From positions 7,803 through 71,802 of the forward strand of contig CAZXEN010000007.1 in NCBI GenBank assembly GCA_964639765.1: 64,000 nt of DNA, read 5' to 3'. The notes under the pieces are model-generated. The model searched no databases. It was not told the DNA's origin and saw nothing but the letters and a program-made list of their open reading frames with translations. A program made the position numbers and the translations under genes. This DNA is from Scybalousia_A sp964639765. GTDB lineage: Bacteria; Bacteroidota; Bacteroidia; Bacteroidales; P3. Position 1 is the stretch's first letter. The number at the start of each line of letters is the position of its first letter. This document shows, one piece after another, positions 9,201 to 16,885 of the stretch.

Positions 9201-9714
9201 CATTATAGTTTTGTTGAGAGACAAGATTTACAAAATCCTGATTTGTATAGGTAAAAGACAAATCCTGGAAATCCACCAAAATAACCAACAGGCTATCTGT
9301 TCCAACAGTAGGGAAAGAACTCGATCTTAGCGGTGTTCCTTGTGGAGCATTCCATTTGTCTAATTTATCGCTGATTTGGTTTGAAGAAAAGTGCAAATTG
9401 TTGACAAGTCTTGAAACAAATGCCAATTCATTTGAATCCCTTTCTTCTACATTGCTGGCAACAACAGAAGAAGCTACCATGTTTCCACTTTCGTCCAATA
9501 CAGCATAGACAAAATCTCCGTTTTCGTTCTTCAAAAGAGAATAACCGTCAAGGGTTTTTGCCCAATGTACTCTCTCGTCTCCTTGAAGTATCAAGGTAAG
9601 GTTTTTACCGTTGCTTTGTTTTACTGTTATAGCTTGCTGTTTTGCTGGAATGGCAAAGACAGAAAAACTTATCAGCATCATCGTAATTGCAAAAAGTAGT
9701 CTAAAATGTTTCAT
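6274..9714 (-). CDS. Secreted M6-family metalloprotease with T9SS sorting domain
   Basis: An 1146-aa protein. It has a signal peptide (cleavage near residue 22, VFA|IP) and a propeptide-like region. The catalytic domain carries the zinc motif HEFGHVLGLPDNYD from about residue 308, the M6 (immune inhibitor A type) pattern HExxHxxGxxD. Beyond it are two nearly identical blocks of about 220 residues, each with two fibronectin-III-like halves (ending in TPNTDYEIVVWAVG and TPNTEYKVYVFPF). A Cys-containing linker follows, then a C-terminal type A T9SS sorting domain (LIPNPAKDFVTVAVE to the end KLIVE). Export across the outer membrane by T9SS is inferred from that domain. The gene stands alone between a hairpin terminator and its own promoter. 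Confidence 0.92.
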   Translation of the reverse strand: MKHFRLLFAITMMLISFSVFAIPAKQQAITVKQSNGKNLTLILQGDERVHWAKTLDGYSLLKNENGDFVYAVLDESGNMVASSVVASNVEERDSNELAFVSRLVNNLHFSSNQISDKLDKWNAPQGTPLRSSSFPTVGTDSLLVILVDFQDLSFTYTNQDFVNLVSQQNYNGYGSVKDYYLDNSNNQFNMAIRVVGPYTLPHNMAYYGSNEDEDENYQNFVKDVVDLVDPYVDFSHFDNDNDGEVDGFHIIFAGTPESSTGNEDEIWPHRWALWMYQVYKDNTRIWTYACSAEKRSATQMDGIGTMCHEFGHVLGLPDNYDTDYSGSDGNSVTTGYYDLMASGSYNNDGDTPPYLSVGEKIITDWVTIDTLSSPRTNAGIRAVNGTTDTGYYIGIPNSDEFFILEMRKKTGWDLFIPGQGLLVYHGDRVKINNWLNYGSNTINVTPSERGWFIEPSTGVVTDGVNAYAPFGSTSNINSFAPNSPNTPHLNDGTSVNVAVTNIHYTSTNTMAFDFGTMVLGTPSVVISDVDTFYYNGSLAAQWSYTKNESCEKYYATRYQDSVVENFASGNNMSLNEVLRYLIQNNYINEYTQDDTVAYYTTPNTDYEIVVWAVGYGDTVFIKKTFNVAVSQGGTGTATATINVSNITTTSADIDITTNSQTNYYYEVQGQTDAFNSLNLTTDALILQYCLDNNWSKTYSPMSFTMSELTPNTEYKVYVFPFNANEVQGPTAVVTFTTLDTVIVPPSVVISDVDTFYYNGSLAAQWSYTKNESCEKYYATRYQDSVVENFASGNNMSLNEVLRYLIQNNYINEYTQDDTVAYYTTPNTDYEIVVWAVGYGDTVFIKKTFNVAVSQGGTGTATATINVSNITTTSADIDITTNSQTNYYYEVQGQTDAFNSLNLTTDALILQYCLDNNWSKTYSPMSFTMSELTPNTEYKVYVFPFNANEVQGPTAVVTFTTLDTASTDSDSCIVNISLDQVICEGESYMGHTESGTYYSEVQGANCDTLVTLHLEVMPTYNIVIHDTNTYASGTEEQIDTTVFNLASVYGCDSVVTIYSHYWTSSLNEPNNDMVLNLIPNPAKDFVTVAVERLTEQNTLTIIDELGRIRYNTILEKGNSHTRINLTDYPAGVYYIRIGNQNRKLIVE
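6825..7484 (-). repeat. Tandem duplication in the M6 protease gene, copy A
   Basis: 660 bp nearly identical to 7494-8153, with a period of 669 bp (223 codons). I count four differences, all silent and all within the first 130 bp of the copy (plus-strand order). It encodes one pair of fibronectin-III-like domains. Confidence 0.95.
7494..8153 (-). repeat. Tandem duplication in the M6 protease gene, copy B
   Basis: Second 660-bp copy, separated from copy A by 9 bases (7485-7493). The encoded residues are identical to copy A throughout. The near-absence of silent changes points to recent duplication or ongoing gene conversion. Confidence 0.95.
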
Positions 9715-9742
9715 ATTTGTATTTTTTTGTAAGTCTGCTTTG

Positions 9743-9750
9743 CAAAAGTA
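9743..9750 (-). promoter_or_regulatory. Promoter -7 box for the M6 protease
   Basis: On the minus strand the sequence reads TACTTTTG, followed by GCAAAG, 29 bases before the ATG at 9714. No TTTG lies at the ideal -33 position. Confidence 0.45.
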
Positions 9751-9791
9751 CTGAAATTTATTCTAACAGTCTTTGTTTTTTCTTTGTTTTT

Positions 9792-11033
9792 CTATATTTT
9801 ATCTGCACAAAGTTTGGCAGTAGAGAAAGCTATTTGCAGGTTATAGCCTCCTGTGTCTGCGTCCAAATCCATCACCTCTCCGCAAAAATACAAGCCTTTT
9901 ACAATCTTGCTTTGCATAGTGCGGGGATTGATTTCATCAAGGCTTATACCACCCATGGTAACCACGGCTTCTTTCCACCCCATATCACCTATTACAGGTT
10001 GTTTTCTCTCTTTCATATACCAAAGAATGGAACTGAAATCTTCTTCCTTTAAATTCTTTGCCATAGTCTTGCCATTGAGTCTGCATATCTCCAAAACATC
10101 TTTCACCAAAGGCTTTGCAAACCATTTTCTAAGGACGGAAGATACCTCCTCTGTTCTTCTTGTGGAGAAGGTGTTTCGGATTTCCTGCAGAAGTTTTTCC
10201 TTGGGTACCTTTGGTTTATGGTCTATGGTCAGATGAAAACGTTCTCCTTTGTCCAGATCTCTTGCTATAATACGGGAAAGAGAAAGCACAACCGGACCAC
10301 TGACTCCGTATTCGTCCAGATAAACATCTCCAAAGAGGCTTGCAACGGTTTTGTTTTGCTTGTTTGTTATGCTTACCTCACAGTTTTTCAACAAGAAATC
10401 CTGCACGTGTTTTGGATAACCGTCTTTTGTTCTCAATCCTACAAGGGCAGGCAAAGGCTCCACGATGCTGTGTCCCACTTCTTCGGCAAGAAAATATCCG
10501 TCACCCTCTGAGCCTGTGGAAGGATAGGTTCTCCCTCCTGTAGCAAGGATTACATTCCTGCCCTGGAAATCACCAATATTGGTACTGACGCCAACAACAC
10601 TGTGGTTTCTCACAAGAAGATGTTCCACCTCACAGTTTTTTTCTATACGGACAAGAGGACTTTCTTCCAATGGCTTTAGAAGGTTTAGGAAAACATCCAA
10701 TGCTTTTCCGCTTTTGGGATATACTCTTCCTCCTCTTTCTTCTTCTGTTTCCAGACCTCTTTGCGAGAAAAACGCACACAAGTCTTCATTGGTGAAATTG
10801 TCAAAAGCAGGCTCAAAAAAATCAGGAGAGGAAATATGTTTAAAATATTCTTCTTTGGGCTTGGAATTAGTGATATTGCAGCGGCCTTTTCCTGTTATTC
10901 TCAGTTTTAGTCCAGCCTGATGTTTTTTTTCCAGAAGAACAACACCATAACCTTTGTTTACCAGAATATTGGAAACAAAAAGTCCTGCAGCTCCTGCTCC
11001 TACTACTATTATATTATTGTTGTTGGTATCCAA
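9792..11033 (-). CDS. NAD(P)/FAD-dependent oxidoreductase, BaiN/HI0933 (YhiN) family
   Basis: A 413-aa flavoprotein. The N-terminal Rossmann motif is VVGAGAAGLFVS, followed by LEKKHQAGLKLRITGKGRCN, the hallmark of the HI0933/YhiN family. The middle has ATGGRTYPSTGSEGDGY, and the C-terminus has the FAD-contacting FCGEVMDLDADTGGYN. Family members are mostly uncharacterised, and one (BaiN) is linked to bile-acid reduction. That role cannot be inferred here, because no bai genes are nearby. The start overlaps the 3' end of era by 20 bases, so the two are translated from one mRNA. Confidence 0.88.
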   Translation of the reverse strand: MDTNNNNIIVVGAGAAGLFVSNILVNKGYGVVLLEKKHQAGLKLRITGKGRCNITNSKPKEEYFKHISSPDFFEPAFDNFTNEDLCAFFSQRGLETEEERGGRVYPKSGKALDVFLNLLKPLEESPLVRIEKNCEVEHLLVRNHSVVGVSTNIGDFQGRNVILATGGRTYPSTGSEGDGYFLAEEVGHSIVEPLPALVGLRTKDGYPKHVQDFLLKNCEVSITNKQNKTVASLFGDVYLDEYGVSGPVVLSLSRIIARDLDKGERFHLTIDHKPKVPKEKLLQEIRNTFSTRRTEEVSSVLRKWFAKPLVKDVLEICRLNGKTMAKNLKEEDFSSILWYMKERKQPVIGDMGWKEAVVTMGGISLDEINPRTMQSKIVKGLYFCGEVMDLDADTGGYNLQIAFSTAKLCADKI

Positions 11034-11892
11034 AATGCTTCAAGTCTTTAAGATTATTTCTCCAGTTCTCCTTGACTTTTACAAAGAGTTTCAGATAACA
11101 CCTTTTGTCTATGAACTTTTCTATGTCTTTTCTTGCCTCTGTTCCAAGTTTTTTTATCATCTGACCTTGGTGGCCAAGTATTATTCCCTTTTGGCTTTCT
11201 CTCTCAACGTATATGACCGCCGAAATATAGTCTGTTTCCTCTTTTTCCTTGTATTCGTCTATGGAGACTTCACATGAATAAGGAATTTCTTTGTTGTAGT
11301 ACAGCAGAATCTTCTCCCTGATTATCTCGGAAGCGAAAAATCGCATGCTTTTGTCGGTCAGTTCGTCCTTTGGGAAGTAAGGAGGATTCTCAGGCAGAAC
11401 ATCCATTATCGCATCAAAAATCTTGTCCAAGTTAAACTTCTCTGTGGCCGAGCAAGGTATGACTTTAGCTCTTGGAATGATATTTTGCCAATAGTTTATC
11501 TTGTCGTTGATTATCTCCTGCGAAGAAAGATCTATCTTATTCAGAACCAATATTACAGGCACTTTTGAATTGATGATGTATTCAAGCGTCTTCTCATTCT
11601 TGAGCGATTCTCCCACCTCAGTAACAAGAAGAAAAACGTCTGCATCCTTCAAAGCCGAAGACACAAAAGCCATCATCTGTTCATGTAGTTTGTAATGGGG
11701 ATTGACTATTCCCGGAGTATCGGAATAAACTATTTGAAAATCCTCTCCGTTTGCTATGCCCATTATCCTGTGCCTTGTGGTCTGTGCCTTGAATGTTGTT
11801 ATTGAAAGATTTTCTCCCACCAAAGCATTCATAAGAGTGCTTTTGCCGACATTAGGATTGCCTATTATATTTACAAAACCTGCTTTATGCAT
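11014..11892 (-). CDS. era: GTPase Era
   Basis: A 292-aa protein with the complete Era layout. The G domain has GNPNVGKSTLMNAL (G1), TTRHRIMGI (G2 region), DTPGI (G3) and NKID (G4). The C-terminal KH domain carries GHQGQMIKKLGTEARKDIEKF, the GxxG RNA-binding loop region. Era binds the 3' end of 16S rRNA and helps 30S assembly. The gene lies downstream of tRNA-His with a hairpin between, and overlaps the flavoprotein gene that follows. Confidence 0.97.
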   Translation of the reverse strand: MHKAGFVNIIGNPNVGKSTLMNALVGENLSITTFKAQTTRHRIMGIANGEDFQIVYSDTPGIVNPHYKLHEQMMAFVSSALKDADVFLLVTEVGESLKNEKTLEYIINSKVPVILVLNKIDLSSQEIINDKINYWQNIIPRAKVIPCSATEKFNLDKIFDAIMDVLPENPPYFPKDELTDKSMRFFASEIIREKILLYYNKEIPYSCEVSIDEYKEKEETDYISAVIYVERESQKGIILGHQGQMIKKLGTEARKDIEKFIDKRCYLKLFVKVKENWRNNLKDLKHFGYQQQ

Positions 11893-11916
11893 AATCAGAA
11901 GTTTTATTAAACCTAC

Positions 11917-11953
11917 AAAGGCTCCAAAGTCCTTCGAGGATTTTGAAGCCTTT
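11917..11953 (-). terminator. Hairpin between tRNA-His and era
   Basis: On the minus strand AAAGGCTTC pairs with GGAGCCTTT, and an inner stem AAAATCC/GGACTTT closes a TCGA-type loop. No T-run follows, so it may be a tRNA 3' processing hairpin or a partial terminator that lets some transcription reach era. Confidence 0.45.
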
Positions 11954-11960
11954 TATCTTG

Positions 11961-12038
11961 TGGGGTACCTTGTGAGATTCGAACTCACGACCTTCGGAAC
12001 CACAATCCGACGTTCTAACCAACTGAACTAAAGATACC
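11961..12038 (-). tRNA. tRNA-His (GTG)
   Basis: The minus-strand sequence folds into a cloverleaf with anticodon loop TTGTGGT (anticodon GTG). It carries the histidine identity pair: an extra G at position -1 opposite C73, above an acceptor stem GTATCTT/AAGGTAC. The T arm is GTGAG-TTCGAAT-CTCAC. CCA is encoded at the 3' end. Its own promoter lies just upstream. Confidence 0.97.
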
Positions 12039-12056
12039 ATCTCTAAAATCAGAGTG

Positions 12057-12087
12057 CAAAATTATAAAGTTTTCTTTAATTGGCAAA
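12057..12087 (-). promoter_or_regulatory. Promoter of tRNA-His
   Basis: Minus-strand TAATTTTG (12057-12064) with TTTG (12084-12087) at a spacing of 19, a full match to the Bacteroidetes primary-sigma consensus. Transcription should begin within about 15 bases of the mature tRNA. Confidence 0.85.
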
Positions 12088-12206
12088 GTTTTTTAATTCT
12101 TTTTCTCAAAATAAGATAAAGTCAAGCAAATAAATATTTAATAAATAGTGTTTTACAAAACTTTATTGCATCATAGTCTGCCTTGCAGTACCATGAATTC
12201 TGTGCT

Positions 12207-12295
12207 GAAAAAAAGAGTTGGATTTCAAAAAAAAATATCAACTCTTTAGGGTAAAAAGACTTGATTTCCGTGAAAAAAGATCAAGTCTTTTTTTA
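12207..12295. repeat. Dispersed A/T-tract word element, locus 1
   Basis: Four units in a row, each a short word between an A-tract and a T-rich tract: AAAGAGTTGGATTT, then the inverse of GAGTTGAT, then AAAAAGACTTGATTT, then its inverse ATCAAGTCTTTTTTT. They form two successive hairpins. Related units occur at 30957, 54013 and 63724. This element fills most of the 12088-12377 gap; nothing else is visible there. Confidence 0.75.
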
Positions 12296-12377
12296 TCAAA
12301 TCTTCGTTTTGTTTTTTCAGTGAAAAATCATCTAATAAAGTAAGCAGTATATCAATATTTTAATCGCCTAATCTAAG

Positions 12378-12411
12378 AAAAAAGCAGAGTATTTCCCAAC
12401 TCTGCTTTTTT
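12378..12411 (-). terminator. Intrinsic terminator of the small barrel gene
   Basis: A 13-bp perfect stem (AAAAAAGCAGAGT with its complement) and an 8-base loop, bounded by A- and T-runs, lies 5 bases beyond the stop of the gene at 12416-13117. By symmetry it could work in both directions. Confidence 0.8.
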
Positions 12412-12415
12412 ATTT

Positions 12416-13117
12416 CTAAAACTCTATACCGAATCTAAATGAAACAGCCCCGAAATTAAAATGTTCTCCCCAAAATTCTATATACTGCATTTCGTATCCT
12501 ACAGAAAGATTTAAAGCAATAGCATTAAGATCAAACTTTACTCCTCCAGAAGGAGAGAAATAAAAACCTTCATTCTTGGCAACACTATAACCAACCTTGA
12601 CATCAAGAAAAGGAGTGATGTTGTTGTCTATGAAATTCAATCTTGAATTTACAAATATAGGGACTTGTAATTCTTCCCGATCTGAAAAATAGTGCAAACC
12701 AAAGCCTCCTCCTATATAGACAAGAGGATTTATCTGATAACCATGAGAAGTATTTATAACAAGTCTGTCTGTTTTATAAGTTCCTACTCCTACTGCATAA
12801 CCAATATCAAAAAAACCTCTGTAAACATCAGTATTCTTTTTATTTGAAGTTTTTCTTTTTTTACGCATTCCGTAATAAGAATCATCATCTAAAAATTCTT
12901 TTGTGATCTTTTCTACTTCGCTGATGTTATAGACAAATATATTTCTGTCAGCTGTTTGTATTTTTATGGAAACATTTGGTATCTGCTCTATGATTATTCC
13001 ATGTATTACAGAACCGTTTTTAAGATAGACGACATCTTGGTAATTGCTTTGGGCAAAGACAGAGGATGACAAAAGCATTATTACCGCAAAAGCCACAAGA
13101 GATAGTATTCTCTTCAT
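12416..13117 (-). CDS. Small outer-membrane beta-barrel protein with N-terminal strand domain
   Basis: A 233-aa protein with a signal peptide MKRILSLVAFAVIMLLSS ending at VFAQ. Residues about 25-70 form a small strand-rich domain (VVYLKNGSVIHGIIIEQIPN followed by VEKITKE) that often precedes barrels in Bacteroidetes proteins. The rest alternates short strands and turns (YIGGGFGLHYF, PFLDVKVGYSV) and ends in FRFGIEF, with the C-terminal Phe of outer-membrane barrels. ATG 13117 was preferred to an earlier in-frame start because it begins the signal peptide. It lies downstream of the candidate RNA at 13190-13414 and may share its promoter. Function unknown. Confidence 0.7.
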   Translation of the reverse strand: MKRILSLVAFAVIMLLSSSVFAQSNYQDVVYLKNGSVIHGIIIEQIPNVSIKIQTADRNIFVYNISEVEKITKEFLDDDSYYGMRKKRKTSNKKNTDVYRGFFDIGYAVGVGTYKTDRLVINTSHGYQINPLVYIGGGFGLHYFSDREELQVPIFVNSRLNFIDNNITPFLDVKVGYSVAKNEGFYFSPSGGVKFDLNAIALNLSVGYEMQYIEFWGEHFNFGAVSFRFGIEF

Positions 13118-13189
13118 ATTGTTTGTTTTCCTTTCTGTGATTTCTGAAAAGGAAGGATACTCCTTATATCCTATGTTGTAAAACAAAAA

Positions 13190-13414
13190 AGCGTGAAATC
13201 ACAAACACTCTATACATATCTTTCTATATAGGTGTGTGGAAAAAACCTCGTCTTAAAGATATAAATATAGCAGAATCCACGCCCAAAGAATCAGGCTTAG
13301 CATGCCATACATATTTATAACCTGTTAAGACTCTAAAGTTTCCACACTTTATATAGACAAGTTACAAAAAAGCGTATCGCTCCAAAACATTAAAACATAA
13401 CACAAATGTGTTAT
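13190..13414 (-). ncRNA. Candidate structured RNA: 6S-like rod, or long leader of the downstream gene
   Basis: A strong minus-strand promoter (13420-13452) places the 5' end near 13413. The core, 13223-13357, folds into a long rod read from the outside in: TCTATATA/TATATAGA, TGTGGAAA/TTTCCACA, a large internal bubble, GTCTTAA/TTAAGAC, TATAAATAT/ATATTTATA, then CATGC/GCGTG at the tip. A T-run follows near 13190. A single rod with a central bubble and a total of about 200 nt resembles 6S RNA, but I cannot match a consensus. Alternatively it is a 5' leader of the barrel gene at 12416-13117, because no other promoter is visible between them. The fold is seen in the sequence; the identity is inference. 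Confidence 0.5.
13397..13414. promoter_or_regulatory. Palindrome at the predicted transcription start
   Basis: ATAACACA-AA-TGTGTTAT, two 8-bp arms around AA, begins about where the promoter at 13420-13452 should start transcription. It could be an operator for a dimeric repressor, or a hairpin at the extreme 5' end of the RNA. Confidence 0.5.
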
Positions 13415-13419
13415 ATCTG

Positions 13420-13452
13420 CAAAATTACAAAAGTTTTTCAAACCATTGCAAA
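13420..13452 (-). promoter_or_regulatory. Promoter of the rod-shaped RNA
   Basis: Minus-strand TAATTTTG (13420-13427) and TTTG (13449-13452), spacing 21: a full consensus match. It lies in the gap between mnmA and the RNA candidate. Apart from the promoter, palindrome, RNA and the barrel-gene leader, the 13118-13543 gap shows nothing further. Confidence 0.85.
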
Positions 13453-13543
13453 ATTGCAGTAATATTCTTTTGGCTGAAATGAAATTAAAATAGAAAAACT
13501 ACTCCAAAACAAAAAATCTTTGCTTGTAAAATCTTGGAGAGTC

Positions 13544-14596
13544 TTAGACTATTGTGCCACTGCCATAGCAGATATGACTTTCTTCATCATAGATTACGCC
13601 AAATTGTCCTTGTGCCACGCCCTGCAGTTTATGTTCAAAGCGAACATGATAAATATCTTCTTTCTTGGAAATCCATCCTAAGGTAAAATCAGGAGTATGA
13701 CGTATCTTGAGACTTATTTCTTTTTCTCCCTCAAAGTCTCCCCATACGTCTTTGGTAAGAAAATGGAAAGCACCTAAGTCCATTTCCATTCCATATTGAG
13801 TAATTGGGTCATAACCTTGAGAAACATAGAGAACATTATTTGGAATATCTTTCTTTACAACAAACCATGGTCCTCCGCTGAGACCTAATCCTTTTCTTTG
13901 ACCAATAGTGTGAAACCAGAAACCTTTGTGTTTGCCAAGAATTTTTCCTGTTTCGAGTTCAACAATTTCACCCTCTTTCTCTCCCAAATAGCGTTTGATG
14001 AAATCATTGTAGTTTATCTTGCCAAGAAAACATATTCCCTGAGAGTCTTTCCTGAAAGCTGAAGGCATTTTCTCCTGTTCTGCTATAGTTCTTACTTCTT
14101 GCTTGGTAAGATTTCCAACAGGAAACATTATTTTTTCTAATTGTGAATAAGAAATCTGTGCTAAAAAGTCCGTCTGGTCTTTTATTTTGTCCTTGGCAGT
14201 TGAAAGCCAGACAAGATTCTCTGCATTTGTTGTTGTGCAGTAGTGACCTGTAGCAATCTTGTCAAAGTCTTTGCCCCACTTTTCGTTGAAAGCTCCGAAT
14301 TTTATCATTTTGTTGCACATCACATCGGGGTTAGGAGTCAATCCTTGATGTACTGTCTCTATGGTATAGTTTACAACTCTGTCAAAGTATTCCTGTTGCA
14401 GATTTACAACTTCCATTTTACAACCATATTTCTTTGCGATGTAGGATGTAATCTCAATATCTTCCTCTTTGGGACACTCGCTGTCGTCCATTCCTATCAT
14501 TATATAAAAGACAGTAGGAGTGATTCCCATTTCTTTCAATCTATACACCACAACAGAGGAATCAACTCCTCCCGAAACCAATGCAGCTACATTCAT
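13544..14596 (-). CDS. mnmA: tRNA-specific 2-thiouridylase MnmA
   Basis: A 350-aa protein with the PP-loop motif SGGVDSSV at residues 8-15, the first catalytic cysteine in TPNPDVMCNKMIKFG, and the second in SQGICFLG. The HTIGQRKGLG motif marks the C-terminal half. MnmA makes 2-thiouridine at the wobble position (U34) of the Lys, Glu and Gln tRNAs. It starts 25 bases after purL, probably in the same transcript. Its length is normal for the family and all key residues are present. Confidence 0.97.
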   Translation of the reverse strand: MNVAALVSGGVDSSVVVYRLKEMGITPTVFYIMIGMDDSECPKEEDIEITSYIAKKYGCKMEVVNLQQEYFDRVVNYTIETVHQGLTPNPDVMCNKMIKFGAFNEKWGKDFDKIATGHYCTTTNAENLVWLSTAKDKIKDQTDFLAQISYSQLEKIMFPVGNLTKQEVRTIAEQEKMPSAFRKDSQGICFLGKINYNDFIKRYLGEKEGEIVELETGKILGKHKGFWFHTIGQRKGLGLSGGPWFVVKKDIPNNVLYVSQGYDPITQYGMEMDLGAFHFLTKDVWGDFEGEKEISLKIRHTPDFTLGWISKKEDIYHVRFEHKLQGVAQGQFGVIYDEESHICYGSGTIV

Positions 14597-14621
14597 AAAG
14601 AATAATAGGGGAAAAACCTTA

Positions 14622-16859
14622 TTACTTATCCATTATTTCATTCAAAACGTTGTTATAAACGTGTTTGTATTGTCTTATTGTGCCAAAGTCTTCATCATCT
14701 ACAACTATGTCTCCGTCTGTTACCTTACCTATTGCAAGGAAAGGCACATTCTCTTTGTTCATGATAGCCACGAAGTCGTTGTATTTCTCTTCGTATATGG
14801 TAACAACTACTCGTGACTGACTCTCTCCAAACAGGAATGAATCCAAACGCACCTCACTGTCAGTAACAATGTTGAAACCTAAATCTCTGTGCATTGCACT
14901 TTCAATCAAGTTCATAAACAAACCACCGTCGCTTACGTCATGGGCAGATTCAATAAATCCTTCCTTGATAAGTTTCTTCAACACTTGTTGCAAAGCATAT
15001 TCTTTGTCCATATCAAAGTAAGGGACAGGAGAAAGTTTTACGCCGCAATAGTTGTAAAGATATTCAGAAGAGTTGATATCGTCCTTGATTTCTCCAAGTA
15101 GAAAGATGGTTGCTCCTTTGCGTTTGAAATCCAATGAAGTCTGATGTCTCTTGTCCACTGTTCCTATCATACCTATCACAGGAGAAGGCATAACTGCTTC
15201 CACAATACCGTTGATAGATGCCTGATTGTAGAAACTTACATTACCTCCGGTAACAGGTGTGGAGAACTTTTTGCAAGCCTCACCCATACCTTTTACAGCA
15301 TTTACAAACTGCCAATAGGTTTCTGGTTTGTAAGGATTGCCAAAGTTACAGCAATTGGTAACTGCCAATGGCACACCACCAGCACAAACAATGTTTCTTG
15401 CAGCTTCCGCTACCGCTATTTCTGTTCCTATGAAAGGATCAGAATAAACATAGCGTGAATTGCAGTCACATGTCATGGCTATACCATTTGAACAGCCTTT
15501 GATATTTGCAATGCCAGCATCTGCAGGAGCATTTGTGGTCATATTTCTTGTTCCAACCATGGAATCATATTGCTCAATTACCCAACGTTTTGATGCAAGG
15601 TTAGGGTTCTTTGTCATTTCTTGAGCAATTTTTTTACATTCCTGCAGAGATGGTTCTTTTATGTCTGAAAGTTTGAAATCGTGTGTATGTTTGTAGTATT
15701 CCGGTTCTGTGTATTCTCTGTCGTATTGAGGAGCTCCGCCGCCAAGAACAAGAGTGGAAGCAGGTACCTTTGCAACCAATTCACCTTTCCAGTAGAAGTA
15801 AAGCATATCTTCATCTATCACTTCTCCTATCTTGGCACAGTTCAAATCCCATTTCTCAAATATTTTTTCCACTGTTGCTTCCTGTCCCTTTTTAGCAACA
15901 ACAAGCATACGTTCTTGTGATTCAGAAAGAAGTATTTCCCAAGCCTCTATGTTTTGCTGGCGAAGAGGTACCTTGTCAAGATTGATTACCATTCCGCTTC
16001 CGCCTTTTTCACTCATTTCGCTTGTAGAACATATAATGCCAGCAGCTCCCATATCCTGCATGCCGACAATGGCTCCACTTCTTCCAAGTTCGAGACTTGC
16101 TTCCAAAAGAAGTTTCTCTTGGAATGGGTCGCCAACTTGAATAGATGGTATGTCGTCAGCAGAGTTTTCTGTAACATCTGCACTTGCAAACGTTGCACCA
16201 TGTATCCCGTCTTTGCCTGTGGAAGAACCTACAATATAAACAGGATTGCCTTTGCCTTTTGCCACTGCAGAGATAAGGTCTTCTTTCTTCATTATACCTA
16301 CACTCATAGCATTTACCAAAGGATTGTTTTCAAAACATTCGTCAAAGAAAACCTCTCCTCCTAAAACAGGAACGCCAAAGCTGTTGCCATAATGAGAAAT
16401 ACCCTCAACAGTTCCTTTGAACAAGCGTTTTGCATGATTGCTCTTCAAAGAACCAAAACGCAAAGAATTAAGTTGGGCTATAGGTCTTGCACCCATAGTG
16501 AAAATGTCTCTGTTTATTCCTCCTACTCCTGTTGCGGCACCTTGGAAAGGTTCCACAGCACAAGGATGATTATGACTTTCTATCTTGAAAACACAAGCTC
16601 TTCCATCTCCCACATCTACCATTCCAGCGTTTTCCTCTCCTGGAGCAACCAACATCTGCTTGCCCTCTTTAGGCAGTTTCTTTATCCACTTTATGCTGTT
16701 TTTGTATGAGGCATGCTCAGACCACATCACAGAATAAATACTCAGTTCTGTAAAATTGGGAGTTCTTCCCCCAAGATATTCTTTTATTTTTTCAAATTCT
16801 TCATCAAGCAAGCCCAACTTGTGCGCTGTTTCAACGGTTACATTTTCACTCTGTATCAT
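14622..16859 (-). CDS. purL: Phosphoribosylformylglycinamidine synthase, PurL subunit
   Basis: A 745-aa protein of the small PurL type, which needs separate PurQ and PurS (neither is in the window). Recognisable segments are SVMWSEHASYKNS near the N-terminus, KIESHNHPCAVEPFQGAATG (ATP/FGAR binding), GVGGINRDIF, and the second half-repeat beginning near MTCDCNSRYVY. It catalyses the ATP- and glutamine-dependent conversion of FGAR to FGAM, the fourth step of purine synthesis. A TATCTTTG promoter lies 27 bases upstream, and mnmA follows at once. Confidence 0.97.
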   Translation of the reverse strand: MIQSENVTVETAHKLGLLDEEFEKIKEYLGGRTPNFTELSIYSVMWSEHASYKNSIKWIKKLPKEGKQMLVAPGEENAGMVDVGDGRACVFKIESHNHPCAVEPFQGAATGVGGINRDIFTMGARPIAQLNSLRFGSLKSNHAKRLFKGTVEGISHYGNSFGVPVLGGEVFFDECFENNPLVNAMSVGIMKKEDLISAVAKGKGNPVYIVGSSTGKDGIHGATFASADVTENSADDIPSIQVGDPFQEKLLLEASLELGRSGAIVGMQDMGAAGIICSTSEMSEKGGSGMVINLDKVPLRQQNIEAWEILLSESQERMLVVAKKGQEATVEKIFEKWDLNCAKIGEVIDEDMLYFYWKGELVAKVPASTLVLGGGAPQYDREYTEPEYYKHTHDFKLSDIKEPSLQECKKIAQEMTKNPNLASKRWVIEQYDSMVGTRNMTTNAPADAGIANIKGCSNGIAMTCDCNSRYVYSDPFIGTEIAVAEAARNIVCAGGVPLAVTNCCNFGNPYKPETYWQFVNAVKGMGEACKKFSTPVTGGNVSFYNQASINGIVEAVMPSPVIGMIGTVDKRHQTSLDFKRKGATIFLLGEIKDDINSSEYLYNYCGVKLSPVPYFDMDKEYALQQVLKKLIKEGFIESAHDVSDGGLFMNLIESAMHRDLGFNIVTDSEVRLDSFLFGESQSRVVVTIYEEKYNDFVAIMNKENVPFLAIGKVTDGDIVVDDEDFGTIRQYKHVYNNVLNEIMDK

Positions 16860-16885
16860 AATAATGATGGTTTTATTTTAAAGTG

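Noticed and set aside
12207..12295. CRISPR array
   Set aside because: Units are short, face both ways, have no constant spacers, and no cas gene is present.
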